Shown in pieces: positions 23,363 to 34,978 of a stretch of DNA of 64,000 nucleotides. The translations under genes were made by a program, and so were the position numbers. The stretch is from Tubulanus polymorphus (taxonomy: Eukaryota > Nemertea > Palaeonemertea > Tubulaniformes > Tubulanidae), in NCBI RefSeq assembly GCF_964204645.1, contig NC_134030.1, positions 3,821,855-3,885,854 of the forward strand. The letters run 5' to 3'. Under the pieces are notes generated by a model. That model saw only the letters and a program-made list of their open reading frames with translations, ran no database searches and had not been told where the DNA came from. Numbering within the stretch: position 1 is the stretch's first letter; each line of letters starts with the position of its first letter.

Positions 23363-23587
23363 ATGAAAATTTCAATTATCACGATGTTGTTGATCGTATT
23401 GATGGTGGCTGTGGTCGTTGCTACTATGGACGCGGAAGATGCAGAGAGCGATGCTCTGTTTGCCGAGTCTCTTGCAGATCTGGAGAAAAGATATCAAATG
23501 GACGAAGCCCTGTTTACTTTGAGAGCGAAACGTGGCATCATAAGTTGGGCCAAAAACAAATGGAGGAATGAAACACAGTCAGGATAG
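23363..23587 (+). CDS. Small secreted peptide precursor B, diverged mature end
   Basis: 74 residues, paralogue of the precursor at 20765-21004. The signal peptide and acidic propiece are well kept, as is the LRAKR cleavage site. The mature part starts GIISWAKNKWRNE and is then out of register with copy A: a short deletion and frame change replace the basic Cys-containing tail with a short ETQSG-type end. Predicted mature charge falls sharply. The TATA box is missing and a 1.3-kb element lies in its promoter, so it may be silent or driven differently. Called a gene, with pseudogene as the alternative. Confidence 0.55.
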   Translation: MKISIITMLLIVLMVAVVVATMDAEDAESDALFAESLADLEKRYQMDEALFTLRAKRGIISWAKNKWRNETQSG

Positions 23588-23789
23588 ATTAAAGTGATAA
23601 TGTAAATAATGATAATAAGTTCATGTGTAATTATTTCAGTTCTTTTAGTTTGGGTTCGCTACAAATCCGTTCGATTGTTTGATTTAGAAATGCCTCAAGT
23701 TCAAAGTAAAGCCGACGATTTTAAAGTAAATTAACGTGAATCACGGAATACATGAAAAACGCCCCGGTAACGATATCGAGCTTTATTGA

Positions 23790-24974
23790 TTATACAGGCG
23801 GATTTCCGAGGAAAACGATATTGAGAAAGAATTCGATTAATTTGTAAATCGCGTATTCTAACATAGTTTGTTTCGGTGGTTCACCGTCGCGGTAGTAAAC
23901 AACCCCAGCGGTTATTAACAACACTACCAGTACATTCAGTAAAACAAGCCCTGAAATAACGTGTCGATAAATGCTGGACGGCCGATTCAGATGCTCCTCG
24001 TTGCTATGTTCGGCGAACGGCTCCCTAACCTCCTGCTCCTTCTCTACTTCCTCCTCCATCTCCTCCTCATCTGTTCGTTCATTCAGGTTCTCATCGCTTG
24101 CTTGGTTTACTGCATCTCTAGTAGGCTTTTCGTCGTTGAAATGTACACTGCGTACGTTTGTTTCGCCAGCAAGGTAAGATATATCAATTTGCTCTTCGGC
24201 AGGATTTTCGTTTGCATCTTGAATAGTCGAATTTTCTGATGGGTCGATATTCTGCTGTATATTATCGAGGTCAAGGTTTGTTCGGTCGTTTTCTTCATCG
24301 AGTATGTTATCTCCTATATCTTGCACGTTGAGCGCCGTCTCTTCAAAGTCAGTCTGCGATTCACCAACATTGACGTCCAGACGGGATAGTAGATGTACGC
24401 TCTTTTTCAATTCGGTCACCGATTGTTTCAAAGATCTCAGCGTCGAAACCATATTTTTCAGATCTCCCCACATAACCGAATCGGTCGGGAGTAATCGGGC
24501 ACGATCCTCGCTTGGTGCCGAGTCGTCATTTTTAGAACGAAGCGATTCGATCGTGCTGTAACTGGGTAACTTCAAATGATCATCAAACGCCCACATTTGC
24601 TGTTGTGAACAGAACGCGTGCTCTTTAGCCACTGCTAGTTCACTGACGGCTGCTTTCAATGGTTTTACCATTTTAATAACTTGAAGCATGTCTTTGTGAA
24701 TATTACATAATAACAACGATACCTTGGCTTCTGGATAAATCTTTTGCACCACGTCGATAACATGCTCGATTTTCCAACACATCCTTTCCACGTGTTCGAA
24801 CATCGCCGTTTCGTGTTCGTCGACCTTTCCTTCTAAAACCTTCAGCTTCCGTTTGTTACTATTAGCAGAGCTTTGAAGTAAGTCCTGCAAAACCATCGAC
24901 GAATCGGCGAGATCGTCCTCGGAAAAATGAGTCCGATGCAGCCTGGCTGTGTTCGTATTACTTTCCGTCTCCAT
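23790..24974 (-). CDS. Coiled-coil, acidic protein with C-terminal membrane anchor, intronless
   Basis: 394 residues, one exon, with AATAAA just past the stop (TTTATT at 23782-23787). The N-terminal half is Leu/Lys/Glu-rich with heptad-like spacing (KRKLKVLEGKVDEHE; LKNMVSTLRSLKQSVTELKK), consistent with coiled coils. The middle is very acidic (ERTDEEEMEEEVEKEQEV). Near the C terminus one clear membrane helix (ISGLVLLNVLVVLLITAGVV) is followed by about 35 residues that include a second hydrophobic stretch (YKLIEFFLNIVFL). The layout suggests a tail-anchored or single-pass protein with a cytosolic coiled-coil arm. No family was recognised. The lack of introns may mean an old retrocopy, but no poly-A tail or repeats were checked at its ends. 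Its last codons are duplicated at 21258-21359. Confidence 0.8.
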   Translation of the reverse strand: METESNTNTARLHRTHFSEDDLADSSMVLQDLLQSSANSNKRKLKVLEGKVDEHETAMFEHVERMCWKIEHVIDVVQKIYPEAKVSLLLCNIHKDMLQVIKMVKPLKAAVSELAVAKEHAFCSQQQMWAFDDHLKLPSYSTIESLRSKNDDSAPSEDRARLLPTDSVMWGDLKNMVSTLRSLKQSVTELKKSVHLLSRLDVNVGESQTDFEETALNVQDIGDNILDEENDRTNLDLDNIQQNIDPSENSTIQDANENPAEEQIDISYLAGETNVRSVHFNDEKPTRDAVNQASDENLNERTDEEEMEEEVEKEQEVREPFAEHSNEEHLNRPSSIYRHVISGLVLLNVLVVLLITAGVVYYRDGEPPKQTMLEYAIYKLIEFFLNIVFLGNPPV

Positions 24975-26954
24975 TTTTACGTAACCATCGTCGTATTGCC
25001 ATCGATACCGCCAATAACGAATTACCGTAGCAATTATAACCTTGGTAACGTCATCATTAGCTATTCAACATGCTGTTATTTGATATTGATGAGTTTCATC
25101 CAGAGGTAGGGCTTTGAAGAGCGCGAAGGAATAAAAAAGGCAGACTGTGAATTTGGAAAGAAGGGCATACCCACGTAGCGCGAGCATTGATAGTGTAAAG
25201 CGTTTGGAAAATCTTTCGGTGCATATTAATTTCCACGTATTTCATATTAAATATAAGAGGTCGAAGTCTTGTGTAGCTGCATAGCTGTGGTAGGACAAAT
25301 CGTCTTTTTCAAAAGGGTACGGGAATATTGTGATGGGAGCACGTTTTCTGGATGCACCTCTGCTGTGTATTGTGGCGACTGTTTAACATATTCCAACTGG
25401 ATCAGATAGGCGACGACTGTAAAACACATTCAAATCTAACAACAACGCGATGTATTTTAGGAGATTCTCACAGTATTATTTGATTCTGATAAATGCGCTC
25501 ACTAACATTTTACACGTCGAAAAAGCCCACTCAGTATTACATTAATATCATTATTATGTATGGATAATGATTAATATTGATATTTATTGTATTTCTTTTT
25601 CACATGTAAATAGATCCATATTATTCAAGAGACACATCGTAAAATATATCATAGAACTTTGAGAAATAGTAAATGTAAATAAATTGCACGCTTTTTTCTA
25701 TTGATAGATTGGATTTAGGATGCTCGCGAAATAGAATACACAATTCAATGAATCTTTCCAAATAATGATTACGAAACTCTTGCCATTAATATAGGAAGCG
25801 TACAACTCATCATAATTTCAACGGTTTATCTTCACATTCGAATGAGTGGATTTTCAATTGATAAATAGGGAAAAATCACAGTAACAACTATTCGTTTTCG
25901 AGGGAAAAGCGATTAACATCGATCTGAAAACTGACGGTTTATCGGTGGAAAGTTGCGTGCTTCGTAAAACTCGTTACTAAAAACTTTCAATCGCACAATG
26001 TAACAACATACACTAATAACATTAAATCAATTTGTAATATATATCCTCAGCTATCGATGACCAACACCGACAAAAACCGGATCAATTTTGATATATAATT
26101 GCCATGGAGCTAGAGTAGAAATTGTATAGATTGTTTAGTTTTCTTCAGTATTTGGCACCGGAGAACCCGTACTTTTCGTATGTGTAACCTGTGTTGGAAA
26201 AATATTGTTAAATAGACGAGAGAAATCGCTCAATAATTCAGCCATAGATGAATTATTGTGCGATTTCTCTCCTTACACGGATATTGCGTATCTTCTCGAC
26301 TTATCATTAAAACTATTTCTTACGAATATAGGACTGAAGTTACTGTTTTTTCTTCATTCTCGGAATTGGTCACTCGATACTTGAGGCATATATCTGTATA
26401 TGATATGCGGTTGAAAGTTCACTCAGTGATGTCACATAAAAAACTGAGTATCGCCATCGTAAAAGTCGTAATTTGATAGATAGGTTGCGTTGACACGGAA
26501 CTCTTTATACATGTATCTACAATATGTTGTTTCATTGACTCGACACGCGCAATGTTTTCATCAGTCCGCCATTTTGATTCTCCAGAGGTCATCATCTAAA
26601 AGATACGAAATTAAAATAGAATATTGATGGATCTACTCTAGAATGCTGTTTTATGGTAAACAACGTTTAACTTTTGCAGTACCATCTTTATAGAATAGTT
26701 TGTCTACTTCCATCAGAAATTGCAATGATGTTGAAACTTAAACATAAGATTAATCTTTCTAATGAGTATATCCGTCGATGTCGTATTCTACCATCGATCT
26801 TAATATGTAACTATACAAAAGTATGTAATAAGATGACAATGGATGGCGTGCAGTATAGAAACTACATCAATTATTAACATTATTATCTAAATAAGTGTTA
26901 TCGAAAGGGGGCAGTAGCTTTTTTTTGTTCTTAAAAAGCGATTATGTGAATACC
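24975..26954. other. Intergenic stretch with one strong hairpin, no supported gene
   Basis: AT-rich, with short frames lacking motifs. The only structure that stands out is the inverted repeat at 26218-26271. Confidence 0.45.
26218..26271. repeat. Near-perfect 23-bp hairpin
   Basis: Arms at 26218-26240 and 26249-26271 pair over 23 bp with one mismatch; the loop is 8 nt (GCCATAGA). The pairing stops abruptly outside the arms. It is shorter than most animal miRNA precursors, so a small inverted-repeat relic is equally possible. Confidence 0.8.
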
Positions 26955-29900
26955 TTATAATCGGTTCATTTTTGTATATTTTGTTGGTTTGATGCACTTT
27001 GCGAAGCCGGATATGTCGTCACACACACGTTTCGGTCGGCGGCGATGGAATGTGACGGTTTGGCAGCAGAGACCTTGACTGATATCACAGTCGGACGAGT
27101 CTTCGCATAGTTCTCCTGAAAATTAGGTACAAATAGCCACTGTAGTCGTACAGTTGAATCATCCACAATCAAAACAATAGCCGTAGCATATATAGTTATA
27201 GAATTTCAAGCAGCAGAATACATCTGCCCATCGTCAAGAGTATTCATTTGATTGGAAACGGCTGAATTCGAATGTAGTTGAGCTAGTATTCACTGTAGTC
27301 ATGCGTATATCTAATTGTTCCAGAAGAGACATGTAGCCATCTCGACAATATCCCTCATGAATTACTTAATCATCAGCATCTAATTTACTAACAATTATCA
27401 TTTCAATTCCATTTTGATTTATTTCTTCACGTATATACTCATCGCAGTTATACCAACTGAACGCAATTATTCATGAATAAAACCACTTGGCAATACGATG
27501 ACGTCATGAAGGCAGACGGGGATGGGTCATCAATGGTCGTTCCATATTGCAGCTTTATCAATATCAATAAACCGATAAGGATACAATGGCCATGCAGATA
27601 TTTCGAAACAATATACAGATATATGAATTAAAAGCATTTTAGAAAGGAAAACAAATAGCACAATACAAAATGAATTAGATTCGTTGATTTGCGGATCCGC
27701 CGAGTGAAATTCAAATGAAATTCTAGCGAACACATCATTACGACTGTTGTTATACACTATTTAATTTTCACTCAACTCGCATGTATTTCAAATGAATACT
27801 TTGTTCTGAACTATCTGGTAACAAAAAGCCATAATTCGACAATTATCTACCACTCCTAGACCCAGGGCAATCCAAAGAGAGAAGTTTCGTCTTTTTTGCA
27901 AGCATAACAAACTGTTTCGGCAATATTTTCATTCGGCGTTTATTAAATGTATCAGTTTACCAGCGTAAAATACATCACCATGCTTTAATAGTAAATAAAC
28001 CACCAGAGTATTCACAACATCAACGACAGACTCTTCATCACTCAGCACCAGTTCAGATCTTTGCCGAGAAATTTTTACACTGATGATATACCCAGCACCA
28101 AACACGCATTTTATATAGAATACTGCAGTATTAGCCATGCCATTTGCCTTCTCTATCCGTCGGACGCTTTGCGACAGTTAGATTTCAAGCAATATACGTA
28201 GAAACACGGATATGGAGGGATAGATAGAGAGAGAGAGCAGGGCTGATCATCGATAGCGGTCTCTTACCTAGTGACCTCCCCGAGGCCGATTTTAAACGTT
28301 CAGCAGGCGAACATTCCCCCAGACTACTCTTATAACCTGCAAAATCGCAAGAAAACATTGACGTCACGTGATCGCTACGAATACTCACCGAGTCCTGCCT
28401 TACGAGTTTGCTTCTTGTCGGTGCACATGCGCACTGAAGCCTTGCCAACGGCGCCTAGTGTACACTCTTCACCGTCAGCGCAATCGACATCGGACTCACA
28501 AGTCGGGGTACATGCTCCCCACAATCCCTTCCCTGTCAAACAAGGAAAGGAAACAATGTTTTTTTTTCAAGCTTCGTTTTCTAAAACTACAAACACAATC
28601 ATAGTGCAATAAAACAATGAAATATCAATTTCAATATATGTATTTCCATTTTAATAAAAGTACTGAAATTAATATACATCCAATGTATTGATATACCCAT
28701 ATTGTAATTGATATGAACGTCATGATTTTTGTCAATGATGGATATTGCATCGCACAGGGACGTTGCTCAAAAATTGGGTATATCGTGGATGAGTTAAGTT
28801 AACCAAAGGATAAATGCCATAGAAATAATGCAATTTCGATATCACTATGGTGTCTATCGAATGGTGAATTTTACTAATCTTATGAGATATATATATATAC
28901 CTACTTGCGCTATCATTCGGGGTGTTTTCGAGAATACTGTTACCTGTTTTACAATATCTCAAGAGTGTCGCAAAAACTATATACCGTCTATTTCATTAGA
29001 TAGTATGGTGGCTAATTCGGTAAGTAAGTCACGCGCTAAGCGTGTTCTCTTCGGCAAAATATTTTAACCTTTAAATGCCTTGTTCAGACGAATTCGCAAT
29101 GGACAAAAAAGGTTAATAGTAAAAAAAAAATTTCTACGTTTGTGGTTTTGCCATTTTTGCTATATGGCCTGATAATCAGCCACCATTCTATGTGGGTAGA
29201 CCTCGGGATAGTCGGTGATGAATTATTATGATATATAAACACTTTGTCGCTTTTGGCCGATTTGCATTAACGACGTCATTACTTTCAACCGAGTCAGATA
29301 ATCCGGCGGTATCACGTGGTATAGCCGCCGGTTTTCACCTGCATAGAGCAACTAACACCGGAAACGGGTAGACGTCAGTTATCTTTTGAATCTCGATGGC
29401 ATGCCGGGAAACGGTAACGGATTTATAATGGAGAAATAGGCCTGTTAGTGAACTCCGCAGGCGTTTTCAGCGAAAGTAATTACATCTACGTGAATAGTAT
29501 TGATGTATCAATGGGTTCTAAATTGGAGTTAATGAATTCTTTTTTTGAAAATCAGTCCATGAACGAACGTATCATGCAGAGTTTAACCAAAATATCTGAA
29601 GTTGAGGTTCATCGATCGACACCGCTCAATGTTCTTCTTGCACTTTTACGTCATTGATTCTCTCTGAAGACGGTCGACATTTGATAAAAAGAAAATAAAC
29701 ACAAAATGAGATTGATTAGATTTCTGGGGCGAAACGTTCGTTCATAACGCACACGATCGAGATGGAGCTCAGTGTTACGGCAGCCCTTCGGGACCTAAAC
29801 AAAATACAAGAAAGCTGGAACATCAAGCGGGATGAACTAATTTGTATAGAGCGTCAATACGCGATCTTAGTGAGAATCTGTAAGATGTATCAAACTGAAG

Positions 29901-32667
29901 ATTAAATCACGACACGAGGGAATAGTGCGTGAATGCGCATTTTCAATACCGCCTCCTCTAATCCAATTTCACAAACTCGCGATTCAGACGAGACTTTTGA
30001 ATACAGCTTGTTTTTCAATGTTGTATAACTATTGCTGGTCGTGTCATTTGCGGGGGATTGAAATAGATTTTTGTCGGCGCAATATCCAGCCGAGTTACCG
30101 GGAGACGATCGCATTATGATTTATTGCCTCGTAGTTAAATGGTTGCAGCAATAAAACATGCATTTAACCGTCGTTAACAAACACTGTCCTTTCGTATTAC
30201 ATGCGTTGGAACACTCTATTTTGTCTCCGGCTGAAGAATGTCAGCAAATATATTTAAGATATTTCGTTGCGTTACTTTAAAATTGAATTCCAGTATGGAA
30301 TTATGATGATGGCAAATTTCACGAGTAGTAGGCCTACGTACTATCAGGCACGTCTTGTAATCAGGTATTGTAAACCATTAGGTGTCTTCTGAATAACGAG
30401 TCATTTAGCGAGAAAGATAAGATGAGCGTTTTAAAGAAATTGAAAAGATCCGATTTTACGATCCCCGTGTCACGAAACTAATTCGTGACATGTAAAAAGT
30501 GATGTCCCATTGTAAATGGATCTGATCGGAAGCTAAAGCTATTAATGCGAGCGTGCATAAATGAAACCTGTGATAGTCGAAACGTTCAAAAGGTTTTTGG
30601 CGACTCGTATGTGCGTTGATGTATATATACTCACTGCACCGGGAAGACGCTGATGCATCTGGTTCTGATGAGCAATCAACAGTTTTCGATAGCGACGAAA
30701 CTTCTGATTAAATGTAAATTGTTTCTGATACAAATCATGACGAAACGTGCTGATTTAATTACACGTTCTCATCACAAAATAAAGGCAATTAACGCTGTTC
30801 TGGTAGACAATTACACCCGTGTTTAGCTACGGGGGATTCTCTCAATGACGACTTCGTAATTTCTTACAGAATCTATCAGCACTGATGATTGTCGCTATAC
30901 ACTAACTCTATCGATCAAAAGGTTACCCGGGTCAAAATGACAATCGTTACTTGACGGCGATCTCTCCGAAAAAAGGAGATAATGTAGAATTCTTGCGTGC
31001 GCATTTTACTAATGTACACTAATACAACGAACATATAGTCGACGATGTGACTTTACAACGACTGCAGTGGGATATCTACGTCCTCGTCCGAGTTGATTAA
31101 TGAGATCCCACTTGGTCCGAAAGTGGTCGACGAAAATGCTCCGTTGGAAAGAACGAAAGAGACCACTTACGGCTGAAGAGATTGGATGAAATAAATGATT
31201 AGATCAGAGGCGGATACCAACAAGACTGTGAAGATAAAACATAAGAGAGTGTGCTACAGAAAGGAAATCGTAGGCTACGGATAAATCACTGATTTGTTTT
31301 TGAAAAAAGTGAAAAACATTCTCAGATCCTTTGACGGCACGGACTTGTACTTTCGGTCCAACGCCCGGCAACAAGACGCGCAATGAGTAATCGGTTCGTA
31401 TGAAACCCAGTCAACCCAGAAATACGAAGAAAATCTATCGTTTATAGTGGGTAAGATGCTTATGGTAAGCGTCGTGGGGGAAACTGCGAAGTATTATAAA
31501 CTAGCCAGTGGTGCACTTCACTCGCCGGGATTACTGGACTACTTGTGGTGGCATGAGTAATGTTCTTTCATTCCTGTAGTTGCCGAATTCGATAACATTC
31601 TCTTTCAACTATTACTAAGCCGTTGACGTTACGAGAACCACTCGAGAAATGGTTTGGTCGCGCATGATTCCTCAGTCCTAGAAGCGGCTTAATTCGTAGC
31701 CAACTCACGACGACGATATTTCAAGGCCAGTTCTCAGTTCGTCTGCGAGGAGTTTGTGGTTATATTTTATTGATATTTGATATGATCGATGCGTGACCGG
31801 GGAAAGAATTACGCTTATACTAGAGACAGAAATATCCGATGATATATATCTTATTATACATATGTACATATCAGACTAGATCGCTGACTTCATCCCTGGA
31901 GTAGTTCCGATAATTTGACACAACCATACAGCCATTTTCATCATCTCCGCGATAAACTATAGCAAATACTGCATGCATATTTTTGCATACTTTTTACACG
32001 TTCGATCCGTCGAATTCAAAGATTCTTTCGGCGATACTTACTATAAAAACTAACGCTCGTTATCGATATGGAGCTTTGAGAACGGCACTGAAGATTAATG
32101 GGCAAATAGCAATTTATTCTCTTAAAAATAGAGAGAGAGGCAGGGGGAAAACTAATAACGTAAAGAAAAGATTCATTGCCAGATCATGTATACGATGGTA
32201 TATAGAAATTGAAAAAGACCTTAGATAGAACGGAATTAATTTTTGTGTGACGGCAAATATCGTACGTAATTTGAAAGTAATCAAGAGATTCTTTGGTAGA
32301 ATAATACTTCAATATGAATATCTTCTTACAGAACTTGAATTGATCGACACAATCTTCGGAAATATCTTTAACTCTGATATTGTATATGGAAACAAAACGT
32401 TCGGTTATGAATGAATACGTACCTTCTGCAGACTCTAACGATGCACAGTAAAATCCCATACAACATTGGCTGCTTTGAAAACATCGATTCCCCTGCTTGC
32501 CACACTAAAATACACAAACAGATAAACAAATCTTTACGCTTTACATAAAAATATAAATAGAAAAATACCAGAGATGTGGGATCGTGTCCACGTCCTGTGT
32601 AAAAGCACGGTTGATTTTCGTTTCGGAAATAGGCATCATTCGTGCAGTTCAAGAAGCACTCGCAGGC
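26955..32667 (-). CDS. Cysteine-rich secreted protein, five 3' exons (5' end not found)
   Basis: Five exons join in phase: 32667-32569, 32504-32423, 32371-32330, 28532-28389 and 27115-26955 (stop TAA). Together they encode about 175 residues with over 20 cysteines. Exon motifs are, in order: ACECFLNC; CGKQGNRCF then QCCMGFYC, a knottin-like spacing; SEDCVDQFKF; GACTPTCESDVDC then GEECTLG; and GELCEDSSDC, GLCCQ, RRRPKRVCDD and KCIKP. The last exon's C-x6-C…CC…C…C pattern resembles the colipase/Dickkopf fold and some insect-type cysteine-rich prohormones. This is pattern resemblance only. RRRPKR could be a furin site. The first exon's acceptor is weak, the signal peptide exon was not located, and the 3.8-kb intron between exons 3 and 4 is bridged only by phase, so these may be two genes. 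Confidence 0.5.
28200..28232. repeat. AG-rich microsatellite
   Basis: A short GATAGAGAGAGAGAGC run in an intron of the cysteine-rich gene. Too short to say more. Confidence 0.5.
29232..29239 (+). promoter_or_regulatory. TATA box, candidate promoter
   Basis: TATATAAA on the plus strand, followed about 35 bp on by ACGACGTCATT, close to a CRE. It lies about 270 bp upstream of two short plus-strand reading frames. Confidence 0.35.
29508..29905 (+). CDS. Two consecutive short reading frames, possible bicistronic micropeptide gene
   Basis: Frame 1 starts at ATG 29508 (MGSKLELMNSFFENQ…) and ends at 29657 (…LNVLLALLRH). Frame 2 starts at the ATG near 29762 (MELSVTAALRDLNKIQ…) and ends near 29905 (…CKMYQTED). 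Both read like amphipathic helices with ordinary codon use, and a TATA box lies upstream. A 13-codon frame (MRLIRFLGRNVRS) sits between them. No family was recognised. They could also be chance frames, or exons of a longer gene whose splice sites were not seen; the span sits in the long third intron of the opposite-strand gene. Confidence 0.28.
30635..30749 (-). other. Isolated candidate internal exon
   Basis: On the minus strand, acceptor TTAAATCAG is followed by an open 115-bp stretch (FRHDLYQKQFTFNQKFRRYR…, rich in Gln, Arg, Phe and Tyr) and a strong donor GCA|GTGAGT. Phase is 2 to 0. No partner exon was found. It lies in the long intron of the cysteine-rich gene but does not fit its phase without a frame change. 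Confidence 0.22.
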
Positions 32668-32699
32668 CTACGTGTCACGTATGTCTGTTCGGGATCTTA

Positions 32700-34600
32700 C
32701 GGGGCACGTAATGGGTGCTTTGTGAATACGACCCCGAGCCCAGATCACAGACTCTACGGTAACCCTTTTAAAAGTTAATTTTCGAAATTACTACGGTGAC
32801 GTACGTTGTCGTGTGTGAATTGAAAGACTAAAATATTCCCGAGGCAAAACATAGGGTTAATCAAAAGCTATTGCGAGTTTCGCTTTCATCAGAGGAAATG
32901 TATCCGGACTTGATGGAGCTGATGATGTCGGGAAGGAGAACCAGTAAATTGCCCGACGCAGGCGTGACTCGACAACGCCTTTTAGTCGAGATGCTGAAAA
33001 TTGAAATCGTGACTACTTGCACGCATAATCGATAGAGCGAAAACAATCGTTGAAAAGACCTCCACCCCGTACACGATTTGAATTCTTTTCATACACATTT
33101 TTTTTTCAGAGGCAGCTTGGCAGTTCATTTCAGCCCAAGGCTCATTGTTCATTTTGAAAATATTTTCTATACACCATTGTCCCCTACACAGGTTCAGCGA
33201 GCAGAGATATCGTTTAAGTCGTGACAAACTATTACCTGAATTTTAACAAATTTCAACAAAAGCGAGTTCACTTGATTTCATAAAGAATACGAGCACCTAT
33301 TTATCTCGATGAAGCAACTCGTAGCTAAAGCTCGTATTTCCAGAAAATCGAGTTTACCAATAAAGCGCTATCCGTCTTCATGTTGACTGATTTGACAACA
33401 AGTTCGGCTCCTCTATATATACGATTCTTCTTAGATATCAATCATTTATAGATATATATATTTACATGACGCAGGCAATGATTGATTACAGAAATCATCA
33501 TATTGCTAATATCATAATATAGAGAAGAGAAGGAGAAAAAATATAAGATATTTAGAAAAGAATTTAAGATAGTGAGGTTCAATAAGATACTGATTATTCA
33601 CAGGTATACAAGAACACGACGACTATTCCGGATATCAACTGCTTGAATCAACACTTTCGACTACTGTTTCGAAAACTGGATCGTCATATCTTTATTCGCT
33701 ATTTGGGGGAAATTAGCCTTTGAATAATTAATGGACGCGATTATTTTCCACAGTTTTTCGTGACGATAAGCACCATCAAAAAATCTGTGTAATTCGAATT
33801 ATTGGTTTCCGCATAAACAGCAAATCGTCGCTTCATCCTACACGGAATAATAGATTATACAATACACCCACGGCGAGATGAAGTTTCGTATTTTTGAATA
33901 TAAATCAAAACATCAGATAAACATTGAAATACACATCGCGCAATGATTTACATACCGTCATTTTAAGTAGATCATTTTTGATATAATAGAAACACGATGT
34001 AATATGAAATTATGAACAATCAAGAGACAACACTGCGCCATAAAACATATTATACATCGTTTTAAGCGTCTGGTTAGTTGATTTTTCAGATTGGATTTCT
34101 GAAACGCGGCGCCGAATCAAAGACATGAATTCTATTTAACTACTTGTCGTTTTCAGCTCCTTATACGACGCGATCACGATATTTCGCGATTTTCGTTGTA
34201 ATTGCAGCGATATTCGCGCACCGTATACCGCGGCCGCCGTTCCACGCGAACATTAAGAGCACGTCAGCTGCATAATTATATCTAATTCAAGATGAAAATC
34301 CACCAAATTACGCTACACGAATCTTTACGCGGCTGTCGTCAAATTGATTAGAATTTGATGATGTTTGTTAAATCGCGCTGCGTTCAGAGCCGCGTAAATA
34401 GATTCACTCACCACATGAAAATTGGTGCCACACCCAACACGCGGTAACCAGTCCCTTTTATCTTACTTGACCCTTTCTAGTGGCCATTACGTAATTTAGA
34501 AAAAAAACCGTATCCGTTAATTCAAAGCATTGGTGTGTCTTAATGGATCCAACAAAACCATTATGTTGGTAACTATCAGTTATTTTTACACCTATCTAAG
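32700..34600. other. Spacer, gene content uncertain
   Basis: Several short open stretches: minus strand 33227-32982 with a few cysteines, and plus strand 34155-34276 with a short hydrophobic helix. None has two good splice sites and a recognisable family. The missing 5' exon of the cysteine-rich gene may lie here or further right. Confidence 0.35.
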
Positions 34601-34651
34601 ATTTATTTGCTTACGGCTGAAATGACTCAATCGATTCATCGATGCCAAGTA

Positions 34652-34745
34652 CAAGTACATCATCGCTTACAGAGGTATCTGTTTCGTTCCCGGCAGGAGT
34701 GGCGGGTTTGTAAACGACAGACAATTCAAATCGAATTGAAGGTAC
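34652..34745 (+). repeat. Dispersed repeat tail (copy 1), possibly LINE-derived
   Basis: Shares CGTTCCCGGCAGG-GTGGCGGG with 52308-52330, and both copies end in short AATTC/AAATC-type repeats. A shared end followed by a simple repeat is typical of the 3' tail of a CR1-like or related LINE. The frame running through it (34607-34978) was therefore not called a gene. Confidence 0.5.
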
Positions 34746-34978
34746 TCAATCAATCAAAGATAAAAAGAGGGATAGTTCCCTATTTCAAGATTGAAGAAAT
34801 GGGGATCACTGGGGCTAAAGTTGATAATCCCACAATAAGAAAAAAAACTAGGAAAGAGTTTGACGTTTCGACTCAAATTTATGAGCCATTTCTTTTCATG
34901 TTTCCAAAGTCCGATACTGTACTAACTGCAAACAGTTCAAAGGAGTGGACGTATTGTCGTCATGAGATTGTAGTGTGA

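Larger units (their letters stand above)
21373..23870. repeat. Tandem duplication, copy B (interrupted by an insertion)
   Basis: Second copy of the 1.33-kb unit starting at 20034. Without the 1.3-kb insertion at 21760-23067 it is about 1.19 kb. Its right end is inside the intact coiled-coil gene, so copy B sits at the original junction and copy A is probably the derived one. Confidence 0.93.

Noticed and set aside
23961-24561. Several plus-strand frames opposite the coiled-coil gene
   Set aside because: Antisense shadows of a long intronless coding region; no promoter, splice site or motif of their own.
27929-28138. Minus-strand 69-codon frame starting MANTAVFYIKC
   Set aside because: Reads fairly like protein, but lies in the last intron of the cysteine-rich gene with no splice or family support.
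30635-30749. Exon of the cysteine-rich gene
   Set aside because: Good splice signals, but phase 2-0 does not fit between the neighbouring phase-1 exons and it has no cysteines; kept only as an isolated candidate.
34607-34978. Plus-strand frame of 123 codons
   Set aside because: It runs through a dispersed repeat shared with 52.3 kb and shows no domain.
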